Assembly: GCA_013349285.1 (NCBI GenBank)
Contig: DUZU01000006.1
Coordinates: 21,687 to 85,686, forward strand
Direction: 5' to 3'
Source: Deltaproteobacteria bacterium
GTDB taxonomy: Bacteria; Desulfobacterota; Desulfobulbia; Desulfobulbales; Desulfurivibrionaceae
DNA length: 64,000 nt
Positions within the stretch are counted from its first letter, which is position 1, and each line of letters starts with the position of its first letter. Shown here in pieces: positions 9,991 through 19,604 of this stretch. The position numbers and the translations under genes were made by a program. The notes under the pieces are model-generated. The model had not been told where the DNA came from and did no database searches. It worked only from the letters and a program-made list of their open reading frames with translations.

Positions 9991-10980
9991 TCAACTGCAA
10001 TCAAGAGATACTCTGATCTGATTGGCCCCTTCGTTTTTGGCAAGATAGGCCGCCCCATCCGCCGCCGCAATCAAACCTTTCACATCATTGCCCTTGGCCG
10101 GTTGGGCCGTGGCCAACCCGATGCTGACGGTTAGAATTCCGTTTTTCTTCGAGCCCGCATGTTCAAGATGAGCGTCTTCAATCCTGTCCTGTATCTCCTG
10201 AGCCAGGGCCAAGACATCATCACCCGGGGTATTGGGTAGAATAATCGCAAACTCATCGCCGCCGTAACGCACGATACTGTCGCCGGCCCGCTTGATGATG
10301 GCATTCAAAATCCCGGCAACCTTCTTCAGACAATTATCACCCGCTTCCCGGCCATACAATTCATTAAACGATGCAAAATCATCCAGGTCAATCATGACCA
10401 GAGAGATGGTGAGCCCTTCGCGCCTGGCCCGGTTCCACTCTTTTTCCAGGATTCGTGAAAAATACCGCCCGCTGCCGAGTTCGGTAAGGTTGTCGACCTG
10501 GGCCATCCCCATCAGCCGCTTGTTAATGGTATCGAGCTGATCGGTCAACTCCACCAACTCTTTTTCACGTCTTACCCGGCGGTCGATCTCCTCCTTCAGC
10601 TTCAGGGCGGAACGCACCCTGGCCAACAATTCCACCTCTTTTACCGGCTTGACGATATAGTCGATGGCGCCCGCGTTAAAGGCCTGCTCAAGGGCCTCGT
10701 CATCATCACGGACCGTGACCATGATCACCGGAATATGACTTAAATCCTTGACCGCCTTCAACCGGCGGCAGGTTTCGATGCCGTCCAGGCCGGGCATCAT
10801 GACGTCAAGGAGCACCAGATCAATCATTTTCTGCTCTTTGCTGTCGCGCATATCAGCCAACAGATCCAAAGCCTCCAAGCCGGAGCGGGCACAGTGAATA
10901 TCATCATAGCCTTCCTGCTCAAGAATCTCCTCAAGGAGCATCAGATTGACCGGAGTATCATCTACTATTAAAATTGACAT
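9991..10980 (-). CDS. Response regulator with receiver and GGDEF domains (PleD-like diguanylate cyclase)
   Basis: Phosphorylation-controlled c-di-GMP synthase in the cytoplasm. The N-terminal receiver has the acidic pair (IVDDTP), the phospho-acceptor aspartate in LLDVMMPG (about residue 60), and the conserved Thr/Lys region (VTVRDDDE, YIVKPVKE). A short coiled linker leads to a GGDEF domain with RYGGDEF near residue 239 and an RAGD (RxxD) I-site five residues before it. The start is preceded by GAGGG. No partner kinase is adjacent. 329 residues, a complete single receiver-cyclase. Confidence 0.92.
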   Translation of the reverse strand: MSILIVDDTPVNLMLLEEILEQEGYDDIHCARSGLEALDLLADMRDSKEQKMIDLVLLDVMMPGLDGIETCRRLKAVKDLSHIPVIMVTVRDDDEALEQAFNAGAIDYIVKPVKEVELLARVRSALKLKEEIDRRVRREKELVELTDQLDTINKRLMGMAQVDNLTELGSGRYFSRILEKEWNRARREGLTISLVMIDLDDFASFNELYGREAGDNCLKKVAGILNAIIKRAGDSIVRYGGDEFAIILPNTPGDDVLALAQEIQDRIEDAHLEHAGSKKNGILTVSIGLATAQPAKGNDVKGLIAAADGAAYLAKNEGANQIRVSLDCS

Positions 10981-11169
10981 ATTTCCCTCAAAAACATATT
11001 TATCTTTCCTTTGCCGTCACCCCGAACCCTTGCTCCGTAACCGCGAACCAACTAAGCCCGAAGGATCGGACACCCCCAGTGAAAGAAGTCCACCCACAAT
11101 TTTATCTTACAAAATTAAAATCAGTATTGTATACATTTTAAAACATCAATCCAGCAAAAAGGAAAATCG

Positions 11170-11655
11170 GTGTATACCCCCATTATCGGCAGCCTGGCAT
11201 ATGTTGTGTCCCCGGACGGCAAGCAAACCCTTCTTGTCCATCGTAATGCCCGAAGCCACGATACCCATCTCAACAAATACAACGGTCTCGGCGGCAAAAT
11301 GCGGGCCGATGAAGATGTAGTTACCTGCATCAAAAGGGAAATCCGGGAAGAAGCCGGAATAGAATGCGACTCAATTATGTTGCGGGGCACCATCAATTGG
11401 ACCGGATTCGGACCCCAAGGAGAAAACTGGCTCGGCTTTATTTTCCGCATCGATCGTTTCAGCGGAACCCCTTACCAGGCGAATAATGAAGGAACCCTCG
11501 CCTGGCACCCCATCGACCGCCTCCACGAGCTCCCCATGTGGGAAGGCGACCGATTCTTTCTGCCCCTGGTCTTCGACCATGACCAGCGGATCTTCCACGG
11601 TCACATGCCATATAGTGACGGCAAGCCCATCAGCTGGACCTATACCAGAATCTAG
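11170..11655 (+). CDS. Nudix hydrolase (MutT/8-oxo-dGTP diphosphatase-like)
   Basis: Probable nucleotide pyrophosphohydrolase. The Nudix box is complete: GKMRADEDVVTCIKREIREE followed by AGI fits Gx5Ex7REUxEExGU. The gene starts with GTG, supported by AAAAAGGAAAATCG just upstream and by the Nudix fold beginning at once (YTPIIGSLAYVV). The C-terminal stretch with WEGDRFFLPLVF and a terminal SWTYTRI resembles the 8-oxo-dGTPase branch. 161 residues. It stands alone, with divergent and spacer DNA on both sides. Confidence 0.85.
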   Translation: MYTPIIGSLAYVVSPDGKQTLLVHRNARSHDTHLNKYNGLGGKMRADEDVVTCIKREIREEAGIECDSIMLRGTINWTGFGPQGENWLGFIFRIDRFSGTPYQANNEGTLAWHPIDRLHELPMWEGDRFFLPLVFDHDQRIFHGHMPYSDGKPISWTYTRI

Positions 11656-11997
11656 CTCAACCTAAAAAACCATCCGCCGATTTTCCCCATTAACCGACAA
11701 GCCTGGTTCATGCATAACTCGCCTATCACCTACCGGCCGACTTTATTACCAGAAAAACCCAAAACCGGCAATAACAGCCAAACCACATTATTCCGCCAAG
11801 TTACCCAACTACCCAACCAACTCTCGTCACAAAAAAAATGCCCACGGCAACCGAGAACCACTACATAGGCCTATGTATTAGGGTGGACAACGATTTTATT
11901 ATTGTATAGTATGTGATTAAATATTTTTTTGGGGGGGAGGATTGCACATAGGGAAAAAAAACAATTCGTCATAGCGCTTACACACTTGTGAGACCAC
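11656..11997 (+). other. 342-base intergenic stretch, low in coding signal
   Basis: Separates the Nudix gene from the hybrid kinase. It holds no supportable ORF. Two things stand out near its right end: a 16-base perfect palindrome (11862-11877) and a weak sigma-70-like promoter (11884-11910), followed by an eight-base G run around 11931-11938. Confidence 0.5.
11862..11910 (+). promoter_or_regulatory. Palindromic operator-like site next to a weak promoter
   Basis: TACATAGGCCTATGTA (11862-11877) is a perfect 16-base palindrome. It is followed by a possible -35 (TGGACA, 11884-11889) and -10 (TATAGT, 11905-11910) with a short 15-base spacer. The palindrome sits just upstream of the putative -35, where a dimeric regulator could bind to control the downstream hybrid kinase at 11998. 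Inference from symmetry and position only; the promoter is weak. Confidence 0.35.
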
Positions 11998-14900
11998 ATG
12001 ATAACGCTTAACACAGCCGCCAAGTGCTACAACCGCGTTGCAGAAACATGTTTTTCTGCGCCCGATGCTTGCTTGATCAAGCTCATCCTTTTCATCCTCT
12101 TTTTTATCGCACAACCGGTTGCCGCCGCCCCAAGCATTTTGCAGATAACCCAGGACCGCAATGAATATTCGCTGGGCCGCCATCTTGATCTCTTGGAAGA
12201 CGTGGGCAGGCAGTTGACCATCGAGGAGATAACTTCTCCGCTGCACCGGGCGAACTTCAGCCCTTCCTCCTGGGAAACCCCTAACTTCGGCTTCACCTCC
12301 TCCGCAATCTGGGCCAGATTCACCTTGGCCAACAATCAGGCCGAGGCCATTGATTACTTTCTGGAAATAAAATACCCACTGCTCGACCATATCGACCTCT
12401 ACACCCCTGACAACTCCGGTAACTTTATAGTTACCAAGGGCGGCGACTATGCGCCGTTTGGGGAGAGAATGATCAGTTATCGCAATATCATTTTCCCGAT
12501 CCAGCTCGATGCGGGACAACAAAAAACCTTTTACCTGCGTTGCGAAACCAGCAGCACCCTCAACCTGCCGCTCAGTCTCCATTCACCCGCGGGCCTCGTC
12601 AAGAAAATAAACCTGGAACAGACATTGCTCGGGCTTTATTACGGCATTCTGCTGGTGATGATGATCTACAATCTTTTCATCTATCTAGGCCTGCGCGACA
12701 CGAGTTATCTCTATTACGTACTGTTTGTTTTCAGCTATATGCTGTTCCAACTCAGCCTCAACGGCATGGCTTTCGAATATTTCTGGCCCAACCTGATCTG
12801 GTGGGCAAACAGCAGCACCCCCTTACTTATTTTCATCGCCTATATTTTTGCAACCCAGTTCGCCCGCACCATCCTGGATACGGAAAAAAATGTCCCCACC
12901 ATCGACAAAATACTGCAGAACTGCATCGTGCTTGCCGTTACCGGCTCACTGGCCAGCCTCGTTTTCGATTATGCCACGAGCATTCGCCTGGCGACAATGT
13001 TCAGCCTCACGGTTTTTATTCACATCTTCGCCGGGTTCAAATGCATGGTACAGGGGTATCACCCGGCCCGTTATTACTTTTGCGCCTGGTCGATCTCTCT
13101 AATGGGGGTTACCTGTTACGCCCTGAAAAGTCTGGGTATTTTACCATATACCTTCCTCACCCAATGGGGAATGCAGATCGGCTCGGCCTGGGAAGTAATA
13201 TTACTCTCCATGGCCCTGGCCAATCGCTTCCATTTGACCAACAATGAAAACAAAGAAATACTGCTGTCATATTCTTCCCGCCTTGAGGAAACACACCGTA
13301 AACTTGAAGAATCATATATCAAACTAGAAGATTTCAATGCCGAGCTTGAAAACATTGTTCGGGAACGAACCGCCGACCTCACCAGCCTCAATGAAAACCT
13401 GGCCCACGAAGTTGAAAAAAGAAAAATCGCTGAAGAAAAAGCGGAGGCGGCCAGCAGAGCAAAATCGCAGTTTCTCGCCTCAATGAGCCACGAAATCAGA
13501 ACGCCGATGAATGCAATCCTCGGCATGGCAAACCTTGCCGCCAAAACAGCCAACACCCCAAAGCTGCAGCAGTACATCAACATAATTATGGAATCGGGGA
13601 ACTCGCTTTTAAATCTGATCAACGACATCCTCGATTTCTCAAAAATCGAGGCGGGCCGTCTGGACATCGAGCGAATCAACTTCGACCTGTTCGAGACCCT
13701 TGATAGCTTAGCCGACATGTTCAGTCGACAAATTTACCAGAAAGGCTTGGAACTGATCGTCATCGTGGAGCCCAATGTGCCAGGCGCCGTTATCGGCGAT
13801 CCCCTGAGGTTACGCCAGGTACTCGTCAACCTGATAAACAATGCGATCAAATTTACCGACAAAGGTGAGATCGTCATCAAGGTTTCCGAGGTGGGGGGCA
13901 ATCCCAACAAAACCCTCCTCAATTTTTCCGTGCATGACACGGGCAGCGGCATCAATCATAAACAGATCAAAAAACTCTTCGGCGAATACGTCCAGGCCGA
14001 CAGTTCCGTCACCCGCGTTTATGGCGGAACCGGGCTGGGACTCGCCATCAGCCGACAGATCGTCAACCTGATGGGTGGCGATATTACGGCGGAAAGTATT
14101 GAAGGCCGGGGCAGCACTTTCCGGTTTACAATCAAACTCTCTGTCCAACCCACGGAAAGGCAACAGCAATTCAGGTTACCCGCCGCTTACTCAGACACCG
14201 AAATCATCTTGGCGGAAAACCATCCCGCTCTCCGCCAAGCCATAACCAAGATGCTCGCCGGGTTCGGTTGCCGGATCAAAGAAATTACCGGCAAGGAAGA
14301 ACTTGACACCAGCCTGTCCTCCCCTGCTTTGCCGCTGGTCATCATAGATTTAGATCACATGCTCCCCTTGGTTGACAAGGCCCGGATTATGGCAACATTA
14401 CAACTCCGGCAAGCACAACAACAGCAAACAAACATCATTGTCCTCTCAGCCCCGACCACCGATATTTCACTTAAAAAAATGGCCCTGCCCCAATCTATCG
14501 AGCTGCTCAGCAAGCCGATCAAGCAATCGGAACTGTTCACCCTGCTCTGCTCAAAAATCACCGGCGCATCACCCGAAAAAAACAGCTCCCCCACCCGTTC
14601 GACGCAACCAATAAGCCTATCAGACCTGGGCCGGGGCCTTGCCAACAAAAAGATCCTGATCGTGGAAGATGATGAAGTAAATCAACAAGTTTCATCTCAC
14701 CTCTTGACAAACATGGGCATATTAGTTGATATAACCAACAATGGTCAAGAGGCGCTCGATATCCTCAAAACCAAAAGTTATGATGCAATAATCATGGACA
14801 TCTACATGCCGGTGATGGATGGTTTGGATGCGACCCGCGCCATCAGAAACACATTATCGCTGGATATTCCCGTCATTGCCCTGACCGCCAACGCAATGAA

Positions 14901-15024
14901 AGAAGACAAAGAAAAATATATGGCCGCCGGGATGACCGACTACCTGACCAAGCCCATCGACATTGATAAGCTTTGTGCTTGTTTAAGGAAATGGACCATA
15001 CAGGAGAACGCGGCAAATGAATAA
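11998..15024 (+). CDS. 7TMR-DISM hybrid sensor histidine kinase
   Basis: Large membrane signalling kinase of 1008 residues. Order seen: signal or first helix, periplasmic 7TMR-DISMED2-type beta domain (about 45-190), seven-helix 7TMR-DISM region (about 205-400), coiled coil, HisKA with the phospho-His in MSHEIRTPMNAIL (about residue 497), HATPase with GTGLGLAI, a degenerate receiver lacking the N-terminal acidic pair (IILAENHPA), and a canonical receiver with DIYMPVMDG (phospho-Asp about 933) and the conserved lysine in YLTKPID. DISMED2 domains are carbohydrate-binding-like, so an extracytoplasmic ligand is likely but unidentified. The fatty-acid ligase gene follows after six bases, suggesting co-transcription. 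Confidence 0.92.
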   Translation: MITLNTAAKCYNRVAETCFSAPDACLIKLILFILFFIAQPVAAAPSILQITQDRNEYSLGRHLDLLEDVGRQLTIEEITSPLHRANFSPSSWETPNFGFTSSAIWARFTLANNQAEAIDYFLEIKYPLLDHIDLYTPDNSGNFIVTKGGDYAPFGERMISYRNIIFPIQLDAGQQKTFYLRCETSSTLNLPLSLHSPAGLVKKINLEQTLLGLYYGILLVMMIYNLFIYLGLRDTSYLYYVLFVFSYMLFQLSLNGMAFEYFWPNLIWWANSSTPLLIFIAYIFATQFARTILDTEKNVPTIDKILQNCIVLAVTGSLASLVFDYATSIRLATMFSLTVFIHIFAGFKCMVQGYHPARYYFCAWSISLMGVTCYALKSLGILPYTFLTQWGMQIGSAWEVILLSMALANRFHLTNNENKEILLSYSSRLEETHRKLEESYIKLEDFNAELENIVRERTADLTSLNENLAHEVEKRKIAEEKAEAASRAKSQFLASMSHEIRTPMNAILGMANLAAKTANTPKLQQYINIIMESGNSLLNLINDILDFSKIEAGRLDIERINFDLFETLDSLADMFSRQIYQKGLELIVIVEPNVPGAVIGDPLRLRQVLVNLINNAIKFTDKGEIVIKVSEVGGNPNKTLLNFSVHDTGSGINHKQIKKLFGEYVQADSSVTRVYGGTGLGLAISRQIVNLMGGDITAESIEGRGSTFRFTIKLSVQPTERQQQFRLPAAYSDTEIILAENHPALRQAITKMLAGFGCRIKEITGKEELDTSLSSPALPLVIIDLDHMLPLVDKARIMATLQLRQAQQQQTNIIVLSAPTTDISLKKMALPQSIELLSKPIKQSELFTLLCSKITGASPEKNSSPTRSTQPISLSDLGRGLANKKILIVEDDEVNQQVSSHLLTNMGILVDITNNGQEALDILKTKSYDAIIMDIYMPVMDGLDATRAIRNTLSLDIPVIALTANAMKEDKEKYMAAGMTDYLTKPIDIDKLCACLRKWTIQENAANE

Positions 15025-15030
15025 ATCGAC

Positions 15031-16710
15031 ATGCAAAAATACGCCCACCCCACACTGAACCGACTCATAGACCAAAGCGCCGAGGCTTACCCTGAGCTGC
15101 CCGCCGTCGGCTTTGCCTTTGAAACAGCCTTAACCTATCAAGAATTTCACCAAAAAATCCTGTTAACCGCGGCCCAGTTAAAAAAAATAGGCATTAAAAA
15201 GGGGGACAGACTCGCCATCCTGGCGGAGAACTCACCCCAATGGGGAATCGCCTATTTCGCCATTGTCCGCCTGGGCGCCGTCGCGGTACCGATTCTCCCC
15301 GATTTTACGGAGTCGGACGTAAAACACATTATTAATGAAGCAAAAATTAAAATCCTGTTCACCACCCAAAAACAATTTGAAAAACTCTACGAACTTAACC
15401 TAACCGGTTTAAAGTCCGTAATCGCCCTGGACGATGCCCCGGACCAAAACAGAATTATTACGCCGACCCCTTTTTCCAAATTCCTGGCCGAACCCCTGCC
15501 GGAGCAGGCCGCTGACAACAATGACGATGCCCTGCTAACAGCAGAAGATACAGCCTCGATTATTTACACCTCCGGAACCTCGGGCCACTCAAAGGCCGTC
15601 ATCTTGACCCACAATAATTTCACCAACAACGTCAGATCAACCGAAGCAATCTTTGCCGGCGAATCAATAGACAACTGGACCTTTCTTTCCATCCTCCCCA
15701 TGTCCCACGCCTATGAGTTCACCATCAGCTTCCTGACCCCATTAGCCAACGGCTGCCGGATTGTGTACGCGGGACAAACCCCGACCCCAACCATTCTTGA
15801 AAAAATCTGCAAAACCGAGCAACCGAACATCATGTGCATGGTACCCATGGTCATAGAAAAGATCTACAAGAAGAAAATCCTGCCGGCAATCAACAACAGC
15901 ATCATATTAAAAACAGCAATCAAGATTCCTTTGCTTCGCAAAAAAGTCCTAAGAAAAATAGGCAAAAATCTCTGTAATTTTTTCGGCGGCAAGTTAAAAA
16001 TTGCCGCCATCGGCGGAGCGCCCTTGAATATTGAGGTTGAACATTTCCTTAAAGATGCCGGCTTTCCTTATCTGGTCGGGTACGGACTCACCGAAGCATC
16101 CCCCTTAATCAGCGCCGGCCCCTATGGCGACGATATTCCCGTCGGGTCATGCGGCAAACCGATCCTGAACCTAGAGGTGAAAATCGTACACCCCAACCCT
16201 AAAACCGGCGTTGGCGAGGTTTATGCCAGGGGGCAAAATATCATGGCCGGCTATATGAACAACCAAGAAGCCACCGCGGAAACCATTACCGCCGATGGCT
16301 GGCTTGCCACCGGCGACCTCGGATTTATCGACCAGGCCGGCTACCTCTTCCTCAAGGGCCGAAGCAAAAGTGTTATCGTGCTTTCCCACGGAGAAAACAT
16401 TTACCCGGAAACCATTGAGGACAAAATAAACTCTTTCCAGCAGGTGGTTGAATCTCTGGTTGTTGAATGCAACAACCGACTTGAAGCTCGGGTCTTTCTC
16501 GATTATGATCTGATCGATCAAAAAACCAAAGGCAAAAACCAGCAGGAGAAGCTGAGCTATATTAATGAAATTCTCGCCGACATCAAAAAAAACGTGAACG
16601 ACAACCTGCCCCAATACTCCAAAATCAGTGAAATTATGGAACACCAGGAACCGTTTATCAAAACAGCCACGCATAAAATAAAGCGCTACCTGTATTACGG
16701 TGCAAACTAA
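15031..16710 (+). CDS. AMP-dependent acyl-CoA synthetase/ligase (FadD-like)
   Basis: Predicted to activate a fatty or other carboxylic acid with ATP, forming acyl-AMP then acyl-CoA. 559 residues. The adenylation P-loop is IIYTSGTSGHSKAVILTH, followed by GYGLTEASP and the hinge/A8 region TGDLGF and KGRSKSVIVLSHGENIYPE. It starts six bases after the hybrid kinase and is followed 29 bases later by a FadL-family outer-membrane protein, so the pair probably imports and activates a hydrophobic substrate. The glycine-rich loop has HSK instead of the common xPK. Exact substrate unknown. Confidence 0.88.
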   Translation: MQKYAHPTLNRLIDQSAEAYPELPAVGFAFETALTYQEFHQKILLTAAQLKKIGIKKGDRLAILAENSPQWGIAYFAIVRLGAVAVPILPDFTESDVKHIINEAKIKILFTTQKQFEKLYELNLTGLKSVIALDDAPDQNRIITPTPFSKFLAEPLPEQAADNNDDALLTAEDTASIIYTSGTSGHSKAVILTHNNFTNNVRSTEAIFAGESIDNWTFLSILPMSHAYEFTISFLTPLANGCRIVYAGQTPTPTILEKICKTEQPNIMCMVPMVIEKIYKKKILPAINNSIILKTAIKIPLLRKKVLRKIGKNLCNFFGGKLKIAAIGGAPLNIEVEHFLKDAGFPYLVGYGLTEASPLISAGPYGDDIPVGSCGKPILNLEVKIVHPNPKTGVGEVYARGQNIMAGYMNNQEATAETITADGWLATGDLGFIDQAGYLFLKGRSKSVIVLSHGENIYPETIEDKINSFQQVVESLVVECNNRLEARVFLDYDLIDQKTKGKNQQEKLSYINEILADIKKNVNDNLPQYSKISEIMEHQEPFIKTATHKIKRYLYYGAN

Positions 16711-16739
16711 TTATTTTTGCAATTAAAGATGGGGGAAAG

Positions 16740-18002
16740 ATGAAAAAGAAAATCACAGTTATAACCTTGGCCACAATTATTGCCGCCACCGGCACCGCAT
16801 TCGGCTCCGGCTACCGGATTCCTGAACAATCAATGAACTCGGTGGCCTTGAGCGGCGCCTATGTCGCCAACACCCAAGGCGCCGATACCAGCTACTTCAA
16901 CCCGGCCAACATGGGTTGGCTGGCTGATGGCTGGCATAGCGAGGCAAACCTCGGCTACATCCACCTGACAAGCATCGATTACGCAGACAACGACACCCCG
17001 GCTAAAAACGGCAGCTCAAAAAAGGAAGATTTCCTTCTGCCGCAACTGCACCTCGTCTCACCCGCTTTTGGCAATTTCCGGTTCGGCCTTTCCGTCACCT
17101 ACCCGGCCGGCCTGTCAAAACGATGGGAGGCGGCCTTTCCGAAATCTTCGGCAGAAGACTTCACCCTGAAAACCTATGAGTTCAACCCCACTGTTTCATA
17201 TAAAATTTCCGACCGGATCGCAATCGGCGGCGGCGCTCGAATCATCCACAGCACCGGTAAGGTCAAAAGCACCGCGGTAGATCCAATCCCAGGGACAGTC
17301 TCGCTTTTAATCAGAGACATGAAAGGCGACACCACCGAGTATGGCTACAACCTGGCTCTTACGATTAAACCTGTAACAAACCTCACCTTGGCAGCAACCT
17401 ATCGCTCCAAGGTCGACCTCGATGAAGAAGGAGACGCCACCTTGCTGGCGATGAGCCCTGCTGGAGGCGGAACCGTGATCGGCACTTATTCCGGGGGGGC
17501 CAGCGTGTCCGTACCAGTACCGGCAGTGCTTACCTTTGGTGCAGCCTACACCTTTGACCGGACCACGGTGGAGCTCACCTATGACAAAACATACTGGAAT
17601 GCCTATGAGCAACTCGATTTCAATTACACCGGCGCCTTAACCGACCCATTCAATATCCTCACCCCGGCCTTTGATACTCCCCGGGCCAGAAACTGGACCA
17701 ACTCCGAAGCCTACCGGATCGGGGTCACCCACCAATTTAACGAACAATGGACCATGATGGCCGCATTTGCCATTGACAAAAACCCGGTGCCCGACAATAC
17801 TCTCGCCTTTGAATTACCGGATTCCGATGCCAAGATTTATTCCATCGGCGCAAGGTATCAGTACAACGACAAACTGCTGGTCGGCCTGGCTTACCTGTAT
17901 GACGACAAGGAAAGCCGCACCGTTACCAACTCCTCGGTGGACGGCACCTTTGACAACGCGGCAGCCCATCTTGTTTCGGCAAATCTCCAATACCGGTTTT
18001 AA
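16740..18002 (+). CDS. OmpP1/FadL-family outer-membrane transporter
   Basis: Beta-barrel channel for long-chain fatty acids or other hydrophobic compounds. 420 residues with a signal peptide (MKKKITVITLATIIAATGTA) cleaved near AFGSG. The mature N-terminus GYRIPEQSMNSVALSGAYVA and the DTSYFNPANMGWL hatch-region motif are characteristic of FadL proteins. The C-terminus ends in aromatic residues (LQYRF), as outer-membrane barrels do. GGGGAAAG precedes the start. Its place after an acyl-CoA ligase supports uptake of the ligase substrate. Confidence 0.93.
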   Translation: MKKKITVITLATIIAATGTAFGSGYRIPEQSMNSVALSGAYVANTQGADTSYFNPANMGWLADGWHSEANLGYIHLTSIDYADNDTPAKNGSSKKEDFLLPQLHLVSPAFGNFRFGLSVTYPAGLSKRWEAAFPKSSAEDFTLKTYEFNPTVSYKISDRIAIGGGARIIHSTGKVKSTAVDPIPGTVSLLIRDMKGDTTEYGYNLALTIKPVTNLTLAATYRSKVDLDEEGDATLLAMSPAGGGTVIGTYSGGASVSVPVPAVLTFGAAYTFDRTTVELTYDKTYWNAYEQLDFNYTGALTDPFNILTPAFDTPRARNWTNSEAYRIGVTHQFNEQWTMMAAFAIDKNPVPDNTLAFELPDSDAKIYSIGARYQYNDKLLVGLAYLYDDKESRTVTNSSVDGTFDNAAAHLVSANLQYRF

Positions 18003-18014
18003 TATTTATCCATC

Positions 18015-19211
18015 ATGACCCAACAACAACCAGCTACTGTTGACCAATACTCCCCGGACGTCCACCTCATCAACCAGGACGGCCGGGAGTTTTTTTTGGT
18101 CGGCACCGCCCATATCTCCCGGGAATCGGTGGATCTGGTCCGCGAGGTGATCAACGCCGAACAACCGGACTGCGTCTGCGTTGAGCTCGATGAAAAACGC
18201 TACGAGGCCCTGGCCAAGCGCAAAAAATGGGAACTGCTCGATCTCAAGGAGATCATCCGCAAAAAACAGCTCAGCACCCTGTTGGTCAATATGATGCTGG
18301 CCTCTTATCAGAAAAAGCTGGGCGACCAGATGGGGGTCCAACCCGGCACCGAACTGCTGGAAGCAACCCTAGAGGCCGACAAAAACAAGATTCCGGTTGC
18401 GCTCTGCGACCGGGATGTCAGGGTTACCCTGCGCCGGGCCTGGAAATCCACCTCGTTTTTCAGAAAAAACTATCTGCTGGCCAGCATCATGGCCAGCATG
18501 TTTGACGATACCGAGATCAGTGAAGATAAACTCCGCGAACTCAAAGAAAGCGACATGCTTTCCGAACTGATGAACGAGCTTGGCGAGGTCATGCCCGAGC
18601 TTAAAAAAGTGCTGATCGATGAGCGCGACACCTATCTCACCGAAAAGATAAAAGCGGCCCCCGGCAAAAAAATAGTGGCCGTGGTGGGCGCTGGCCATGT
18701 GGCAGGCATCAAGAAGGCCTTTGGCGAAGACCGCAGCGACCAGATGGAAAGAATCAGCCAGATCCCACCGGCTTCTTCCATCTGGAAGATCGTGGGCTGG
18801 GCCATCCCTCTCTGCATCCTCGCCTCCTTAGGCTACATCTTTATCAACAAAGGGGCCGCGGTAGCCGGCGACAATCTGCTCTACTGGATCCTGGCCAACG
18901 GCATCCCCTCTTCCATCGGGGCAACGCTGGCCCTGGCCCACCCCTTCACCATCATCGGCGCCTTTGTCGCCGCGCCGATCACCAGTCTCACCCCGGTAAT
19001 CGGCGCGGGCTATGTCACCGCCTTTATCCAGGTAATGCTCAAACCGCCGCTGGTTTATGAGTTTGAAAACGTCCTGGCGGATATGACCACCTTCAGCGGC
19101 TGGTGGAAAAATCGACTGCTCCGGGTATTTCTCGCCTTTATTTTACCGGGCTTTGGCAGTATGATCGGAACCTACATCGGCGGCTATGAAATTATCTCAA
19201 ACCTCTTTTAA
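18015..19211 (+). CDS. TraB/PrgY-family membrane protein
   Basis: Member of the TraB family, related to the enterococcal pheromone-shutdown protein. The N-terminal half carries family motifs (FLVGTAHISRESVDLV and CVCVELDEKRYEAL) and the conserved VVGAGHVAGI. The C-terminal third holds about four hydrophobic helices. Biochemical role in bacteria is unknown; TraB-like folds have been proposed to be peptidases or hydrolases. 398 residues, full length. It begins 12 bases after the FadL-like gene and is followed by yhbY after 13 bases. Confidence 0.85.
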   Translation: MTQQQPATVDQYSPDVHLINQDGREFFLVGTAHISRESVDLVREVINAEQPDCVCVELDEKRYEALAKRKKWELLDLKEIIRKKQLSTLLVNMMLASYQKKLGDQMGVQPGTELLEATLEADKNKIPVALCDRDVRVTLRRAWKSTSFFRKNYLLASIMASMFDDTEISEDKLRELKESDMLSELMNELGEVMPELKKVLIDERDTYLTEKIKAAPGKKIVAVVGAGHVAGIKKAFGEDRSDQMERISQIPPASSIWKIVGWAIPLCILASLGYIFINKGAAVAGDNLLYWILANGIPSSIGATLALAHPFTIIGAFVAAPITSLTPVIGAGYVTAFIQVMLKPPLVYEFENVLADMTTFSGWWKNRLLRVFLAFILPGFGSMIGTYIGGYEIISNLF

Positions 19212-19224
19212 GAGCTGACACCAA

Positions 19225-19545
19225 ATGAGCAAAAAAATATATCTTATCGGCAAACCGGCCAAATACCTCCGCGGGCTCGGCCACCATCTTTCCCCCATGG
19301 CCATGATCGGCAAAGAGGGCATTACCGACAACCTGGTGGCTGCGGTCGATAACGTGCTGAACGCCCACGAACTGGTCAAGGTCAAACTGCAGGACGGCTG
19401 CCCGTACGAAAAAAAAGAAGCCGCGGAACTGCTCGCCCAAAAAACCAAGAGCGCCATTGCCCAGATTATCGGCAAGACCTTTCTGCTCTACCGGGAAAAC
19501 AAGAAACTCAAAGACGATAAAAAGATTTCAGTGCCTAAAAAATAA
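19225..19545 (+). CDS. yhbY: YhbY/CRM-domain RNA-binding protein
   Basis: Small CRS1-YhbY (CRM) domain protein associated with large ribosomal subunit assembly in other bacteria. 106 residues. The family signature is GLGHHLSPMAMIGKEGITDN, followed by AVDNVLNAHELVKVKL. The GxxG-type loop and basic surface fit RNA binding. It follows the TraB-family gene after 13 bases in the same direction and is probably in one transcript with it. Confidence 0.9.
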   Translation: MSKKIYLIGKPAKYLRGLGHHLSPMAMIGKEGITDNLVAAVDNVLNAHELVKVKLQDGCPYEKKEAAELLAQKTKSAIAQIIGKTFLLYRENKKLKDDKKISVPKK

Positions 19546-19604
19546 GCGACCTGAACTCTCCTGCGCCTCCCCTGCGAAACAGGCAAGGATGCCCAAAACC
19601 GCCA

